Origin: Bin80 sp965203305
GTDB taxonomy: Bacteria; Bacteroidota; Rhodothermia; Rhodothermales; Bin80
Direction: 5' to 3'
NCBI GenBank assembly: GCA_965203305.1
Contig: OZ241874.1
Location: 806,001-870,000 of the forward strand
DNA: 64,000 nucleotides
Part shown: positions 17,856 to 27,600 of the stretch, piece after piece
Layout: each line of letters starts with the position of its first letter
Position numbering within the stretch: the first letter of the stretch is position 1
Notes under the pieces: model-generated
Databases searched by the model: none
What the model was told of the DNA's origin: nothing
The model's input: only the letters and a program-made list of their open reading frames with translations
Made by a program: the position numbers and the translations under genes

Positions 17856-18573
17856 GGTTCGGGACCTCACGGTGGCATATCGGGACAGTCCGGTTCTGTG
17901 GGATATTGATCTGGATGTTATTTCAGGTACACTGATGGCAGTTGTCGGCCCGAATGGTGCGGGGAAGACCACACTGATCAAGGCAATTCTCGGACTGATC
18001 AAACCTGCCGCCGGGCAGATCAGGATATTGGGACGGCCGTATCGGAATGTCGCATCCTCGGTAGGCTATGTACCGCAGCGCGGGACGGTGGACTGGGATT
18101 TCCCCACCAGTGTACTGGATATTGTCCTGATGGGCCTTTATGGAAAGGTTGGATGGATCCGCCGTCCGCGTCGCAGTGAACGCGAAGAGGCCATGGCTGC
18201 ACTGGAAAAAGTGGATATGTCCGAATTTGCACATCGGCAGATCAGCCAGTTGTCTGGAGGACAGCAGCAACGGGTATTCCTGGCACGTGCCCTAGTCCAA
18301 GATGCTGAGGTATACCTGATGGACGAGCCGCTTCAGGGTGTAGATGCAACCACGGAACATGCGATTATTGATTTGCTTCGCACACTTCGCTCATCTGGAA
18401 AAACAGTTCTGGTCGTACATCATGACCTGCAGACCGTCTCCTCTTACTTTGATGAGGTTCTGCTTCTGAATGTACGCCGGATTGCAAGCGGGCGTGTATC
18501 AGATGTATTCACGGACACAAACCTGAGACTTACATACGGGGGACGTATTGCAATCATCAAGGATGTCCCGTAA
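17839..18573 (+). CDS. Metal ABC transporter ATP-binding protein
   Basis: 244 aa ABC ATPase. Walker A is GPNGAGKTT, the Q-loop is YVPQRGTVDWDFPTSV (the DWDFP segment is typical of Mn/Zn importers), the signature is LSGGQQQRVFLARAL, Walker B is VYLMDEPLQGVD and the H-loop is VVHHDL. The start at 17839 was chosen because it gives the canonical N-terminus. Two bases separate it from the first permease gene. Confidence 0.9.
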   Translation: MTRAVEVRDLTVAYRDSPVLWDIDLDVISGTLMAVVGPNGAGKTTLIKAILGLIKPAAGQIRILGRPYRNVASSVGYVPQRGTVDWDFPTSVLDIVLMGLYGKVGWIRRPRRSEREEAMAALEKVDMSEFAHRQISQLSGGQQQRVFLARALVQDAEVYLMDEPLQGVDATTEHAIIDLLRTLRSSGKTVLVVHHDLQTVSSYFDEVLLLNVRRIASGRVSDVFTDTNLRLTYGGRIAIIKDVP

Positions 18574-18575
18574 TC

Positions 18576-19688
18576 ATGGAACAGTTCTTTGATGATTATA
18601 CCCTGCGTACGGTTACGCTTGGCGTAGCCATACTAGGGGCAGTAAGTGGAGCACTTGGCACCTTTGCCGTATTACGGCGGCAGAGCTTGCTGGGAGATGC
18701 CGTGTCTCATGCGGCTCTGCCGGGAATAGGACTTGCATTTATCCTTACTGGAAGCAAGGCATCTTTGATCTTGATGGTGGGGGCAGGCCTGGCAGGATGG
18801 CTGGCAACGGCCGTGGTTCTGCTCGTGACCATGAGCACACGCGTCAAGTATGACAGTGCACTTGGGCTGGTACTGTCCGTGTTCTTCGGTGCGGGTCTGG
18901 TCCTTCTGACATTTATTCAGAGATCCCCGGATGCCAATCAGGCAGGACTGGATTCGTTTCTGTTCGGGCAGGCCGCATCACTTGTAACGGGAGATGTGAT
19001 TACCATGACTGCCCTGGGCGGAATTGCGATAGTGGTGCTCATTTTATTTTGGAAAGAATTCAAGCTGCTGACATTTGATCCAGAGTTCGCCCGCAGTCTG
19101 GTACTTCCCGTACGGTGGCTGGATTTTGGTTTAACAACCCTTTTGGTGATCGCGATTGTGATCGGGCTGCAGACTGTAGGAGTAGTGCTGATGAGTGCCA
19201 TGATCATTGCACCGGCTGCTGCTGCGCGGCAATGGACAGACAATTTTGGAAAGATGACAGCAATTGCCATGGCTATGGGGGCACTGTCCGGTGCAGGAGG
19301 AGCACTTCTGAGCATGAGCATGTCCAGTTTGCCAACCGGCCCGGTTATCGTTATCTGTGCCAGCGGAGTCGTTGTGGTTTCCATCTTTGCTGCCCCACAT
19401 CGCGGTATCATATGGCAGCAGGTTCGTCGGGCATTGCAGAATCGCAGGCTTGCGAGTGAAGCGATCCTGCTGGACTTGTTTGATCTGGCAAAAAAGCACG
19501 AGAATCTGGAATATCCGCATATGGAAGCCGCCCTGAGAGTCATCTATCCGAAAACAGGGACGCTCCATCGAAAGCTGCGCGGACTGCAGGGGAAAGGACT
19601 CGTGAAAGTGCAGGACAGCGGTGCATGGGCACTGACACAGAATGGAGTCCAGATGTGTCATCAGCTTATGAATGAGCGAACGGCATGA
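18576..19688 (+). CDS. Metal ABC transporter permease with C-terminal winged-helix tail (first)
   Basis: 370 aa. The N-terminal ~275 residues form an ABC-3 family permease with 8-9 helices (LLGDAVSHAALPGIGLAFIL is the typical early motif). The last ~80 residues (LLDLFDLAKKHENLEYPH.., HRKLRGLQGKGLVKVQDSG, LTQNGVQMCHQL) resemble a DtxR-like winged helix and would face the cytoplasm. A normal permease ends near residue 280. The tail might sense metal or regulate transport, but that is unproven. The ATGA overlap with the second permease implies coupled translation. Confidence 0.85.
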   Translation: MEQFFDDYTLRTVTLGVAILGAVSGALGTFAVLRRQSLLGDAVSHAALPGIGLAFILTGSKASLILMVGAGLAGWLATAVVLLVTMSTRVKYDSALGLVLSVFFGAGLVLLTFIQRSPDANQAGLDSFLFGQAASLVTGDVITMTALGGIAIVVLILFWKEFKLLTFDPEFARSLVLPVRWLDFGLTTLLVIAIVIGLQTVGVVLMSAMIIAPAAAARQWTDNFGKMTAIAMAMGALSGAGGALLSMSMSSLPTGPVIVICASGVVVVSIFAAPHRGIIWQQVRRALQNRRLASEAILLDLFDLAKKHENLEYPHMEAALRVIYPKTGTLHRKLRGLQGKGLVKVQDSGAWALTQNGVQMCHQLMNERTA

Positions 19689-20797
19689 GTGCATTTCAAC
19701 TTGAAATCCAGCTAGTCGCCGCCATTGCTGCTGCTGCGTGCGCTCTTCCCGGGACATTCCTGGTTCTGCGGAGGATGGCAATGATGAGCGATGCCATCAG
19801 TCATGCGATCCTTCCCGGGATCGTGATCGGGTTTCTGCTGACAGGAAGTCTCTCTTCTCCGATTTTGATTGCAGGCGGCGCAGCGGCAGGGCTGCTGACA
19901 GTTGTACTGGTAGAATGGATCCGAAAAACAAACCGGGTACGGGAAGATGCCGCCATCGGGCTGGTATTTTCCACTCTGTTCGCAGCGGGCGTGGTCCTGA
20001 TTGCACGATTTGCAGGTGACATACATCTGGATACGGATGCCGTTCTTCTTGGGGAATTGGCCTTCGTCCCGTTTGACCGCCTGGAAATTGCCGGGCATGA
20101 TCTGGGCCCCAAGGCACTGTATGCAACGGGAATCGTTGGGATGCTCTGCGCGGGATTCATACTGTTTTTCTACAAGGAGCTGAAACTGGCTATTTTTGAC
20201 AGTGCACTCTGTGCAACACTGGGATTCCTGCCGGGAATGCTTCACTATATATTGATGGGGTTCGTCTCCATGACCGCGGTGGCTGCCTTTGATGCGGTAG
20301 GATCCATTCTGGTGATCGCACTTATGGTTGGTCCCCCGGCAAGTGCTTATCTGATGACTAACCGATTTGGGCATATGCTTGGGTACAGCGTTCTTCTCGG
20401 GGTCACAGCAGCAGTCACAGGATACTGGCTTGCCTATCTCCTGGATGCTTCCATTGCAGGATGCATGGCCATGATGGTCGGGGTGCAGTTTGCCATTCTG
20501 TTCTGTATTGCACCTGAACAGGGTCTGCTGGCAGCATGGAAGCGCAGGAGACATCAGAAATGGCAGTTTGCCATCAAGATGCTGGTTATCCATCTGATGC
20601 AACATGAACATACACCCGAAGCAGAGCGGGAATGCCGTATTGATCACCTGCAGGATCATCTGGCATGGGAGAAGCCGTTTGCTGAAGAGGTTATTTCCCG
20701 GGCAGCCTCCAGAAAATTATTGCAGCCCGTCGGGGAGTACCTGGAACTTACCCAGTCTGGACGCACACTGGCCCAGGAAGCCATCGTCCATGCCTGA
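19685..20797 (+). CDS. Metal ABC transporter permease with C-terminal winged-helix tail (second)
   Basis: 370 aa ABC-3 permease (MSDAISHAILPGIVIGFLL; about eight membrane helices) with another ~80-residue cytoplasmic tail (IDHLQDHLAWEKPFAEEVISR.., LLQPVGEYLELTQSGRTLAQEA). The tail looks like a winged helix ending in a DtxR-style LTxxGRxLA motif. Two different permeases in one operon suggest a heterodimeric channel, as in MntCD/TroCD systems. It converges on ccmF, with 23 bp between the stop codons. Confidence 0.85.
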   Translation: MSAFQLEIQLVAAIAAAACALPGTFLVLRRMAMMSDAISHAILPGIVIGFLLTGSLSSPILIAGGAAAGLLTVVLVEWIRKTNRVREDAAIGLVFSTLFAAGVVLIARFAGDIHLDTDAVLLGELAFVPFDRLEIAGHDLGPKALYATGIVGMLCAGFILFFYKELKLAIFDSALCATLGFLPGMLHYILMGFVSMTAVAAFDAVGSILVIALMVGPPASAYLMTNRFGHMLGYSVLLGVTAAVTGYWLAYLLDASIAGCMAMMVGVQFAILFCIAPEQGLLAAWKRRRHQKWQFAIKMLVIHLMQHEHTPEAERECRIDHLQDHLAWEKPFAEEVISRAASRKLLQPVGEYLELTQSGRTLAQEAIVHA

Positions 20798-20820
20798 ACC
20801 TTTTCCTGTGCGATTCTGCT

Positions 20821-23211
20821 TTATTCGGGGGAAGTACGCGGGCGAAGATCCAGGATCCGCCGCGCAACAGAGAGCAGGAACCCGCCGCTGAGCAGGATAA
20901 TCCCGATCCAGACAAGGCTGATCGCCGGTTTTTCCTGTGCCTGAACCACAACATAGTCTGCCGCTGTTGCCCCGTCAAGAGAGAGGGTGATCTCCCCGGT
21001 GTCTACATTCATGCCTGTAAAATAATATCCGACTCCGCTAGACTCTGCTCTGATCGGGTTCAGGCTGCGATCCGTGCGAATGACATAGACCGGCATGATC
21101 TGCTCAATCAGCCTTGTGTTCATGTCCATGACTTGCAACACGGCACCAACGGCAATCTCGGTACGCTCCCGCTCGTTCTCGCTCAGGATGGACTGCAGAT
21201 CTACTCTGGTTTCGAAGCCTGTGAAGGTGACCCTGTAGGCACCATCTCCGATGAGGGTACCCTGCCCCCTGCGCAGCGAGATTTCGTTGTTCGCGCCTCC
21301 AGATTCCAGCATTGCACGAGGAGTCACGGCAACGAAAATGTCCTTCTCAAAATAGGGTTTCAGAGCCGGGTGCTGGATCCATTGCCCTGTATTGGATTCG
21401 TAGGCAACAGGCTTCAGTTGAAATGTCTGCCCTTTGGGATCTGTGATGTTTAGCAGAAAACGTGTATGTCCACGCTCCCCGGGTTCCGTGCCAAGATAGC
21501 TGACGACGTAGTCGGCAACACGAACCGGCTGCCCCTGCTCCACAACAAAATTATTTCGGTCACTTCCTCGCGGTGCATCAGAGATTGCCCGGCTGAATCC
21601 GGAGGATGCAATAATGCCGATCACCATGATCCCAAGCCCTATGTGGGCGAGTGCACCGCCTGCCAGCTTTATATTGCCACGCCCGACTCGCCACAGTACG
21701 GAAACATTGGCATACAGGGCAAAGAATGATACAAAAAGAAGGAGTGTCAACTGAATTCCATACCCATGGCGCTGCCAGAAATTTTCTCCCTCGGAAACTG
21801 TCTCTGCTGCAAATGGAGTCAGAAGAAGGACGATGACTGTACTGAGGCAGGACAAGAGCACGGGCCAGACCAAAACACGATTCACTTTCTGAACATTTAT
21901 TTTAGTCCACCAGAACAGCTGTCCCAGCCCGGACAGAAATAAAATCCCCACAGTAAGGGGGACCGTCCATTCATTGTAAAAATCAATGGATACTGTCGCC
22001 GGATTATTGTAGAACAGTTTTCCAAAGATGGGGGCACTGGTGCCCAGAATTACGACAGTGGCGATAACGGTCAGCAGGACGGCTCCAGAGAACATCAGAA
22101 ATTCACGGGACAGAACATGTGCTTCCTGCTGTGCACCGGGCAGTTCATGGTAACGCAAGGCAAAGAGCCCGAAGCCCAGAACTCCCATTGCACTGATCCA
22201 GATCAGGAGTTGATTGTAGAGTCCCAGATCAACAAAGGCATGCACGGAAGCATCTCCCAGGATACCACTCCGGGTAAGGAAGGTGGAATAGACGATCAGC
22301 ATATAGGACAGGATGGACAGGAACAGGGCTGCCTTGTGTCCAATGCCCCCCTTGCGCTGAATGAGCATCAGGTGAATGGTAGCAATTCCGACCAGCCAGG
22401 GAACGAGAGAGGAGTTTTCAACGGGATCCCAGGCCCAGTACCCGCCAAAATTCAGGGTTTCGTAGGCCCAGTATCCACCCATGGCGATTCCTATTCCCAG
22501 ACACATCACGCTGATAAGTGTCCAGGGGAGGGCAGGCCGTACCCACTGGGTATAGCGCCGTTTCCAGAGGGCAACCACGGCAAATGCAAAGGGGGCAATC
22601 ATGGTCGTGAACCCTACAAAAAGCATCGGTGGATGAATGACCATCCAGTAATTTTGCAGCAGGTCATTCAGTCCTGTTCCGTCAGCAGGGACAAAATCAG
22701 GATTGGACTGAAAGATGGGGGCATCCGGGTTCGCCTCTGCCAGGGTTGCAAAGGGAGCTGCCCCAATCTCCAGAGGGCCAAGCTGAATCCCTGCAATCAT
22801 CGTGAGCAGGAAAGCCTGGCACAATGCGACAACGGCCATTACAGGTGCCTTGTAGGCGGGGGCCGCCCATCGGAGGAGTGCAAGTCCCATCAGGCAGTTC
22901 ATGATGATCCAGAGCAGAAAAGACCCCTCCTGTCCTTCCCAGCTGGCAGAGAACAGAAAATGAAAGGGCAGATCTCTAGATGAGTGGGCCCAAACATAAT
23001 TGTATTGAAACTGGTGCGTTGCAATCAAAACAATCAGGAGCATCCATGCACTGAAAAGGCAAAGCGTCATCACCCCCCAGAGGGTCCTTCCAAGACGAAA
23101 AAATACTCCTTCGCTGCCTTCGTGCCCGGAAGCCTGATAGAATGCAAAGATGGACAGGATACTGCTGACAAAAGCCGTCAGGATCAGCAGATGTCCGATA
23201 ATTCCAGCCAT
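20821..23211 (-). CDS. ccmF: Cytochrome c-type biogenesis protein CcmF (heme lyase)
   Basis: 796 aa multi-pass membrane protein. It carries the heme-handling motif YWAWDPVENSSLVPWLVG, HPPMLFVGFTTM, the LTRSGILGDASVHAF segment and a C-terminal periplasmic domain of ~200 residues. The length is longer than E. coli CcmF (~650) because of this C-terminal domain. It attaches heme to apocytochrome c in the inner membrane. No other ccm genes are nearby. It is the last gene of the efflux-mpl-ccmF string, 3 bp after mpl. Confidence 0.9.
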   Translation of the reverse strand: MAGIIGHLLILTAFVSSILSIFAFYQASGHEGSEGVFFRLGRTLWGVMTLCLFSAWMLLIVLIATHQFQYNYVWAHSSRDLPFHFLFSASWEGQEGSFLLWIIMNCLMGLALLRWAAPAYKAPVMAVVALCQAFLLTMIAGIQLGPLEIGAAPFATLAEANPDAPIFQSNPDFVPADGTGLNDLLQNYWMVIHPPMLFVGFTTMIAPFAFAVVALWKRRYTQWVRPALPWTLISVMCLGIGIAMGGYWAYETLNFGGYWAWDPVENSSLVPWLVGIATIHLMLIQRKGGIGHKAALFLSILSYMLIVYSTFLTRSGILGDASVHAFVDLGLYNQLLIWISAMGVLGFGLFALRYHELPGAQQEAHVLSREFLMFSGAVLLTVIATVVILGTSAPIFGKLFYNNPATVSIDFYNEWTVPLTVGILFLSGLGQLFWWTKINVQKVNRVLVWPVLLSCLSTVIVLLLTPFAAETVSEGENFWQRHGYGIQLTLLLFVSFFALYANVSVLWRVGRGNIKLAGGALAHIGLGIMVIGIIASSGFSRAISDAPRGSDRNNFVVEQGQPVRVADYVVSYLGTEPGERGHTRFLLNITDPKGQTFQLKPVAYESNTGQWIQHPALKPYFEKDIFVAVTPRAMLESGGANNEISLRRGQGTLIGDGAYRVTFTGFETRVDLQSILSENERERTEIAVGAVLQVMDMNTRLIEQIMPVYVIRTDRSLNPIRAESSGVGYYFTGMNVDTGEITLSLDGATAADYVVVQAQEKPAISLVWIGIILLSGGFLLSVARRILDLRPRTSPE

Positions 23212-23214
23212 CTT

Positions 23215-24684
23215 CTATCTCCGGGATTCAGAAAGTGCAGTGAGCAGATTCTGATGCAATCCGCCAAAGCCGCCATTGCTCATGATCAGGATCACATCAT
23301 TCGGGCATGCGTCTTGCAACAGAGCCTCAAGGACAGCGGCGGCAGATTCAAAGAATTCTGCGTCCGTACCGGATTTTTGGATGCGATTCAATACGGCGTG
23401 AGTATCCATGAACTGATCTTGCACATCATTGTGTCGGAATGGGGGAGAACAGATGTAGGCTCTGGAAGCCTCGTGGAATGCCTCTCCGTACGGGACTTCA
23501 AATACCTTCCGCCGGCTGGAGTTGGAGCGCGGTTCAAATACTGCAAGCAGACGGCGATCTGGCCAGCGTTCTCTGGTTGCCTGAATGGTGGCACATACGG
23601 CAGTCGGATGATGTGCAAAATCGTCTATCACCAGAATACCTCCGGGTTCGCCGAGAATTTCCTGTCGTCGTTTCACTCCGGGAAAGGAGGCCAGCCCCCG
23701 TGCGATCTCCTCTGTGGTCAGTCCTGCATGCAGGGCGACCGCGCTGACGGCGAGCGCATTCTGCAGATTATGTCTTCCGTTCATGGGGAGCATCATGGCA
23801 CCCATGCCTTCTCCGTGGCAGAACAGGTTAAAGTGGATGCCCTCTTCGGAAATCTGGCTGACTTGCCCCGTAACATCATGCGGGCCGCTCAGTCCGTAGG
23901 TCAGTACAGGAGCGGAACGGGTGTGCAACTGGGCCGCCGCAGGATCATCTCCACAGACAACCAGCAGGCCATCAGCAGGAATCAGGCTGGTGAAGGACTC
24001 GAATGCTTCCTGATACTCTTCCAGGGAGGCATAGATGTCGGCATGGTCAAATTCTACCGATGTGACAATGGCAACCTCAGGGGCATAGTGCAAAAATTTG
24101 GGACGCTTGTCAAAGTATGCACTGTCATACTCATCCCCTTCAGTGATGAAATGCATTCCGGTTCCGACCGAAAAGCTCTGCTCAAGTTCCTGAAGCAGTC
24201 CCCCAACCAGGAAGCCCGGATCCCGTCCAGCTGAACGCAACAGATGCACCAGCATTCCCGCTGTGGTTGTTTTTCCATGCGTTCCGGCAACAACGATACT
24301 CCGCCGGTCTTGCAGAAAGAAATGGTGGAGTGCTTCAGGGAAGGACAACTGCGGGATTGCCTGCTCTCTGGCAACAGTCGCTTCCACATGTGCTGGCACG
24401 CAGGCATTGCCCGTGATCACCAGATCGGGAAGCGGGGTCAGGTTCTCTTTGGCATAGTCAGCATATACGGGGATTCCCTGCTTTTGCAGAAAGGTGCTCA
24501 TCGGGGGATACACACTGCTGTCTGATCCACGAACGGCATATCCTGCCTCCTGCAACAGTCCCGCAAGAGCTCCCATTCCCGTACCGCAGATCCCAATCAG
24601 GTAAATGTCTTTCGTGTCGGGTCCGGGAGGTGGCCTGTCAAAGATTCGCAAATCCGCATCCGCGAAATCCTCCAGCGATCTCAT
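23215..24684 (-). CDS. mpl: UDP-N-acetylmuramate:L-alanyl-gamma-D-glutamyl-meso-diaminopimelate ligase
   Basis: 489 aa Mur ligase family enzyme for peptidoglycan recycling. It has the N-terminal Rossmann motif LIGICGTGMGALAGLL, the ATP motif VVAGTHGKTTTAGML, ITEGDEYDSAYFDKRPKF (Mpl/MurC-type), VTSVEFDHADIY and the C-terminal FEPRSNSSRRKVF. The DEYDSAYFDKRPKF signature separates Mpl from MurC. Its start overlaps the RND permease stop by 4 nt (ATGA), so it belongs to the pump operon. Confidence 0.9.
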   Translation of the reverse strand: MRSLEDFADADLRIFDRPPPGPDTKDIYLIGICGTGMGALAGLLQEAGYAVRGSDSSVYPPMSTFLQKQGIPVYADYAKENLTPLPDLVITGNACVPAHVEATVAREQAIPQLSFPEALHHFFLQDRRSIVVAGTHGKTTTAGMLVHLLRSAGRDPGFLVGGLLQELEQSFSVGTGMHFITEGDEYDSAYFDKRPKFLHYAPEVAIVTSVEFDHADIYASLEEYQEAFESFTSLIPADGLLVVCGDDPAAAQLHTRSAPVLTYGLSGPHDVTGQVSQISEEGIHFNLFCHGEGMGAMMLPMNGRHNLQNALAVSAVALHAGLTTEEIARGLASFPGVKRRQEILGEPGGILVIDDFAHHPTAVCATIQATRERWPDRRLLAVFEPRSNSSRRKVFEVPYGEAFHEASRAYICSPPFRHNDVQDQFMDTHAVLNRIQKSGTDAEFFESAAAVLEALLQDACPNDVILIMSNGGFGGLHQNLLTALSESRR

Positions 24685-27600
24685 TCGGATGACTGTTGGA
24701 CGGCAGTAGCCTTGCGGGTACCCAGATACGTGACCAGAGAATCAAAAGCAGAATACATTACCGGGACGATGACCAGGGTCAGGAAGGTGGCGAAAGTCAG
24801 TCCGCTGATGATGGCAATTCCCATTGGTCCCCAGAACTGGGTATTCTGTGATCCGAACTGGATGTTGGGTGCCAGATCTGCCAGCAACCCAACGAAGTTT
24901 ATGTTGAGACCAAATGTGAGTGGTACCAGTCCGATTACGGTTGTAAGGAATGTGAGCAGCACCGGTCGCAGACGTGTCGCTCCCCCATCCACAATGGCTT
25001 CCAGTTTGCTCAGGCCCCGATCCCGCAGCTGCCGGATATAATCAATCAGGACAATATTGTTGTTCACGACGATTCCGGCCAGACTGATGAGTCCAATAAA
25101 TGTCATCAGCCCGAAGGGTGTGCGGGTAAGGATCAGTCCAAGAAGCACCCCGATCAGCCCCAGTATGACCGCCAGCATAATGATAATCGGGACAATTACA
25201 CTGTTAAACTGCGCAATCAGGATCAGCGTGATCGCAGCAATTCCAATCCCCATTGCAACCTGAAGGAATCCGAAGGCCTCGGCCTGATCTTCATTTTCCC
25301 CGGTATAGGTCAGCTGATAGCCCGGCGGCATGGCTTCCTGATAGCCCAGCAGGTGGGCCTGAACCTGTTGCAGTACTGCAGCTCCGTTGGAGCCGGCAAC
25401 GACATCGCCAGTAACGGTGGCAACCCGATTCAGGTCCAGTCTCGTGATTGAGCCATACCCGCTGCCAATCTCAAAATCAGCAATGGAGGACAGCGGGATC
25501 TGTGTCCCTTCTTCCAGGATCGTCAAGCCATCCAGTGCTTCAAGGCTGGACCGCTGATCTTCCTTCAGGCGTACAGTTACGTCATATTCATCTTCTCCCG
25601 CACGATATTTTGTGGCTTCGGTTCCCTGGATCGCAGAGCGAATTACCCCGCTGATCTTGTTTGAATTCAGTCCCAGGCGGGCTGCCCGTTCCCGGTCAAT
25701 TTTAACCTGGACCTGTGGTCGTCCGGTATTGAGATTGTTATTGATATCTACCAGGAACGGGATAGTATTGTCCTGTGCGGCCTGCCGGAGCGAAGCTGTA
25801 ACCTCTTCGGTGATTCGTGTGATTTCGGAGAATTCGGGTCCAGTGATTTCAATGTTTACAGGTTTCCCGACAGGTGGGCCGGCGTTGTCTTTGTTGACTT
25901 CAAAGATGACTCCTGGAATCCCCTGGAGGGACTCCCGCAGTCTCTGGAGTGTACTGCGGCTTGTTTCCGGGCGATCTCCGTAATCCACCATGTTCAATGT
26001 AAGTACGGATTTCTCCGCACTTCCAGATCCTCCCCCCATTAAGCCTCCTCCTCCGCTGTCTGTCCCCACATTCACGAGAATGTTCTTGATATTGTCCCGA
26101 TCAGACCGATTTCCCGCCAAGAGTGTGTTGATACTTGACTGTACAACTTCTGTGACATTATTTGTTTCTTCTATGTGTGTTCCAAGGGGGAGCTCCAGAT
26201 CAACGGTGATGGTGTTCGGGTCTGTGTCAGGAAAAAATTCCACGCCAGTTGGCGCGGCAGCAAACAGTCCTATAATGGCAATAAATCCACCCGCTACGCT
26301 CACCAGAAGCCGGGCACGATTGTCAGTCAGAAGCAGTCTGGTTCGTTGCTGGAGTACACGACCATTCACCACGTATCCGATGAATCCCACAATCATAATA
26401 ATGGCAGGGAGGCAAAGCAAAATCAGGATGGTCTGCAATTCTGCTCCTCGAAGCAGTGCCATCAATCCCAGAACGGCTGAGGATACTGCGGCAAACAGTC
26501 CGCCAGTCTTGATGCTGACCAGTCCATTCAGGTAAATGACTTCAAGGCAGTGGATCAGAATCATGCAGATGCCTGTCAGAAACAGAACCGATGCGGGGTA
26601 AATCAGCACGGTTCCTGCTGCTGAATTTGTCATCCCAAGTACAATCCCGCCAGTGACCAGCAAGGCAAACCCCAGAATCAGGCAGACAAAGCTGAATGAA
26701 TTGCGGAGATAGGGGTTGGGGGTGCGGATCATGATGGTAATCAAGAGTGCGACCACTCCCAGTCCAAAGAGGGCAGAGATTCCCAGCAGGGGAGAAGTCC
26801 CGCCGGGGCTGCTCATAAATGTACTTGTAATGGCGGTCCCCAATCCTGCGAGACAGAGCAGGGCAGCACTGACCCACAGGCGTTTGCACAAGAGGATGGG
26901 GGCGCGGACTTCATAATCACGTTCCAGCTGTCTCGTCAGAAATCCGCGATACCATGTAATCAGGTTCGGCAATGACTGACGGACAAACCCTTGCGTGACT
27001 GGGCTGAACGCATACTTGTGGGCCAGCATAAGGAATGGCACTGCAATTGAGAGAACCAGAACCGTTTTCCAGTTTGCCAGTCCAATCACCAGTGCCACCC
27101 CGGCCAAGAGGGCAAACAACCCTGTTCGGAGTGCCAGAGAATACCGCACCTTCGGATCTGAATCCAGACGAACAAAATAGCCTGTAATGACAGGATTGAT
27201 GACAATAGCAACAAAGAGTGAACAGATAAGCGTGATAATGAGCGTGGTAGGCAGATAGCCCATAAATTCCCCCGTAATTCCGGGCCAGAACATCATGGGA
27301 ATGAAGACGGCTACGGTAGTTGCCGTGGATGCCACCACTGCACTTCCCACTTCAGCGGTTCCAAGTTTGGCAGCTTCGAACCGGGAGTGTCCCATCTCCC
27401 GGTAACGATAGATGTTCTCCACGATCACGACGGCATTGTCCACAAGCATGCCGAGAGCGATGATCAGTGAGAAGAGAATTACAAAATTCAGCTCCTGTCC
27501 GATCACCTGGAAGACCAGGAAGGTGAGGAACATGGAGAGGGGGATGGCGATGCCAACCAGCGTGGCTGTGCGAATGCCCAAAAAGAACAGCAGGACCAGC

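Noticed and set aside
22117..24234. Plus-strand frames of 288 and 416 codons
   Set aside because: Antisense to ccmF and mpl, which show clear motifs on the minus strand.
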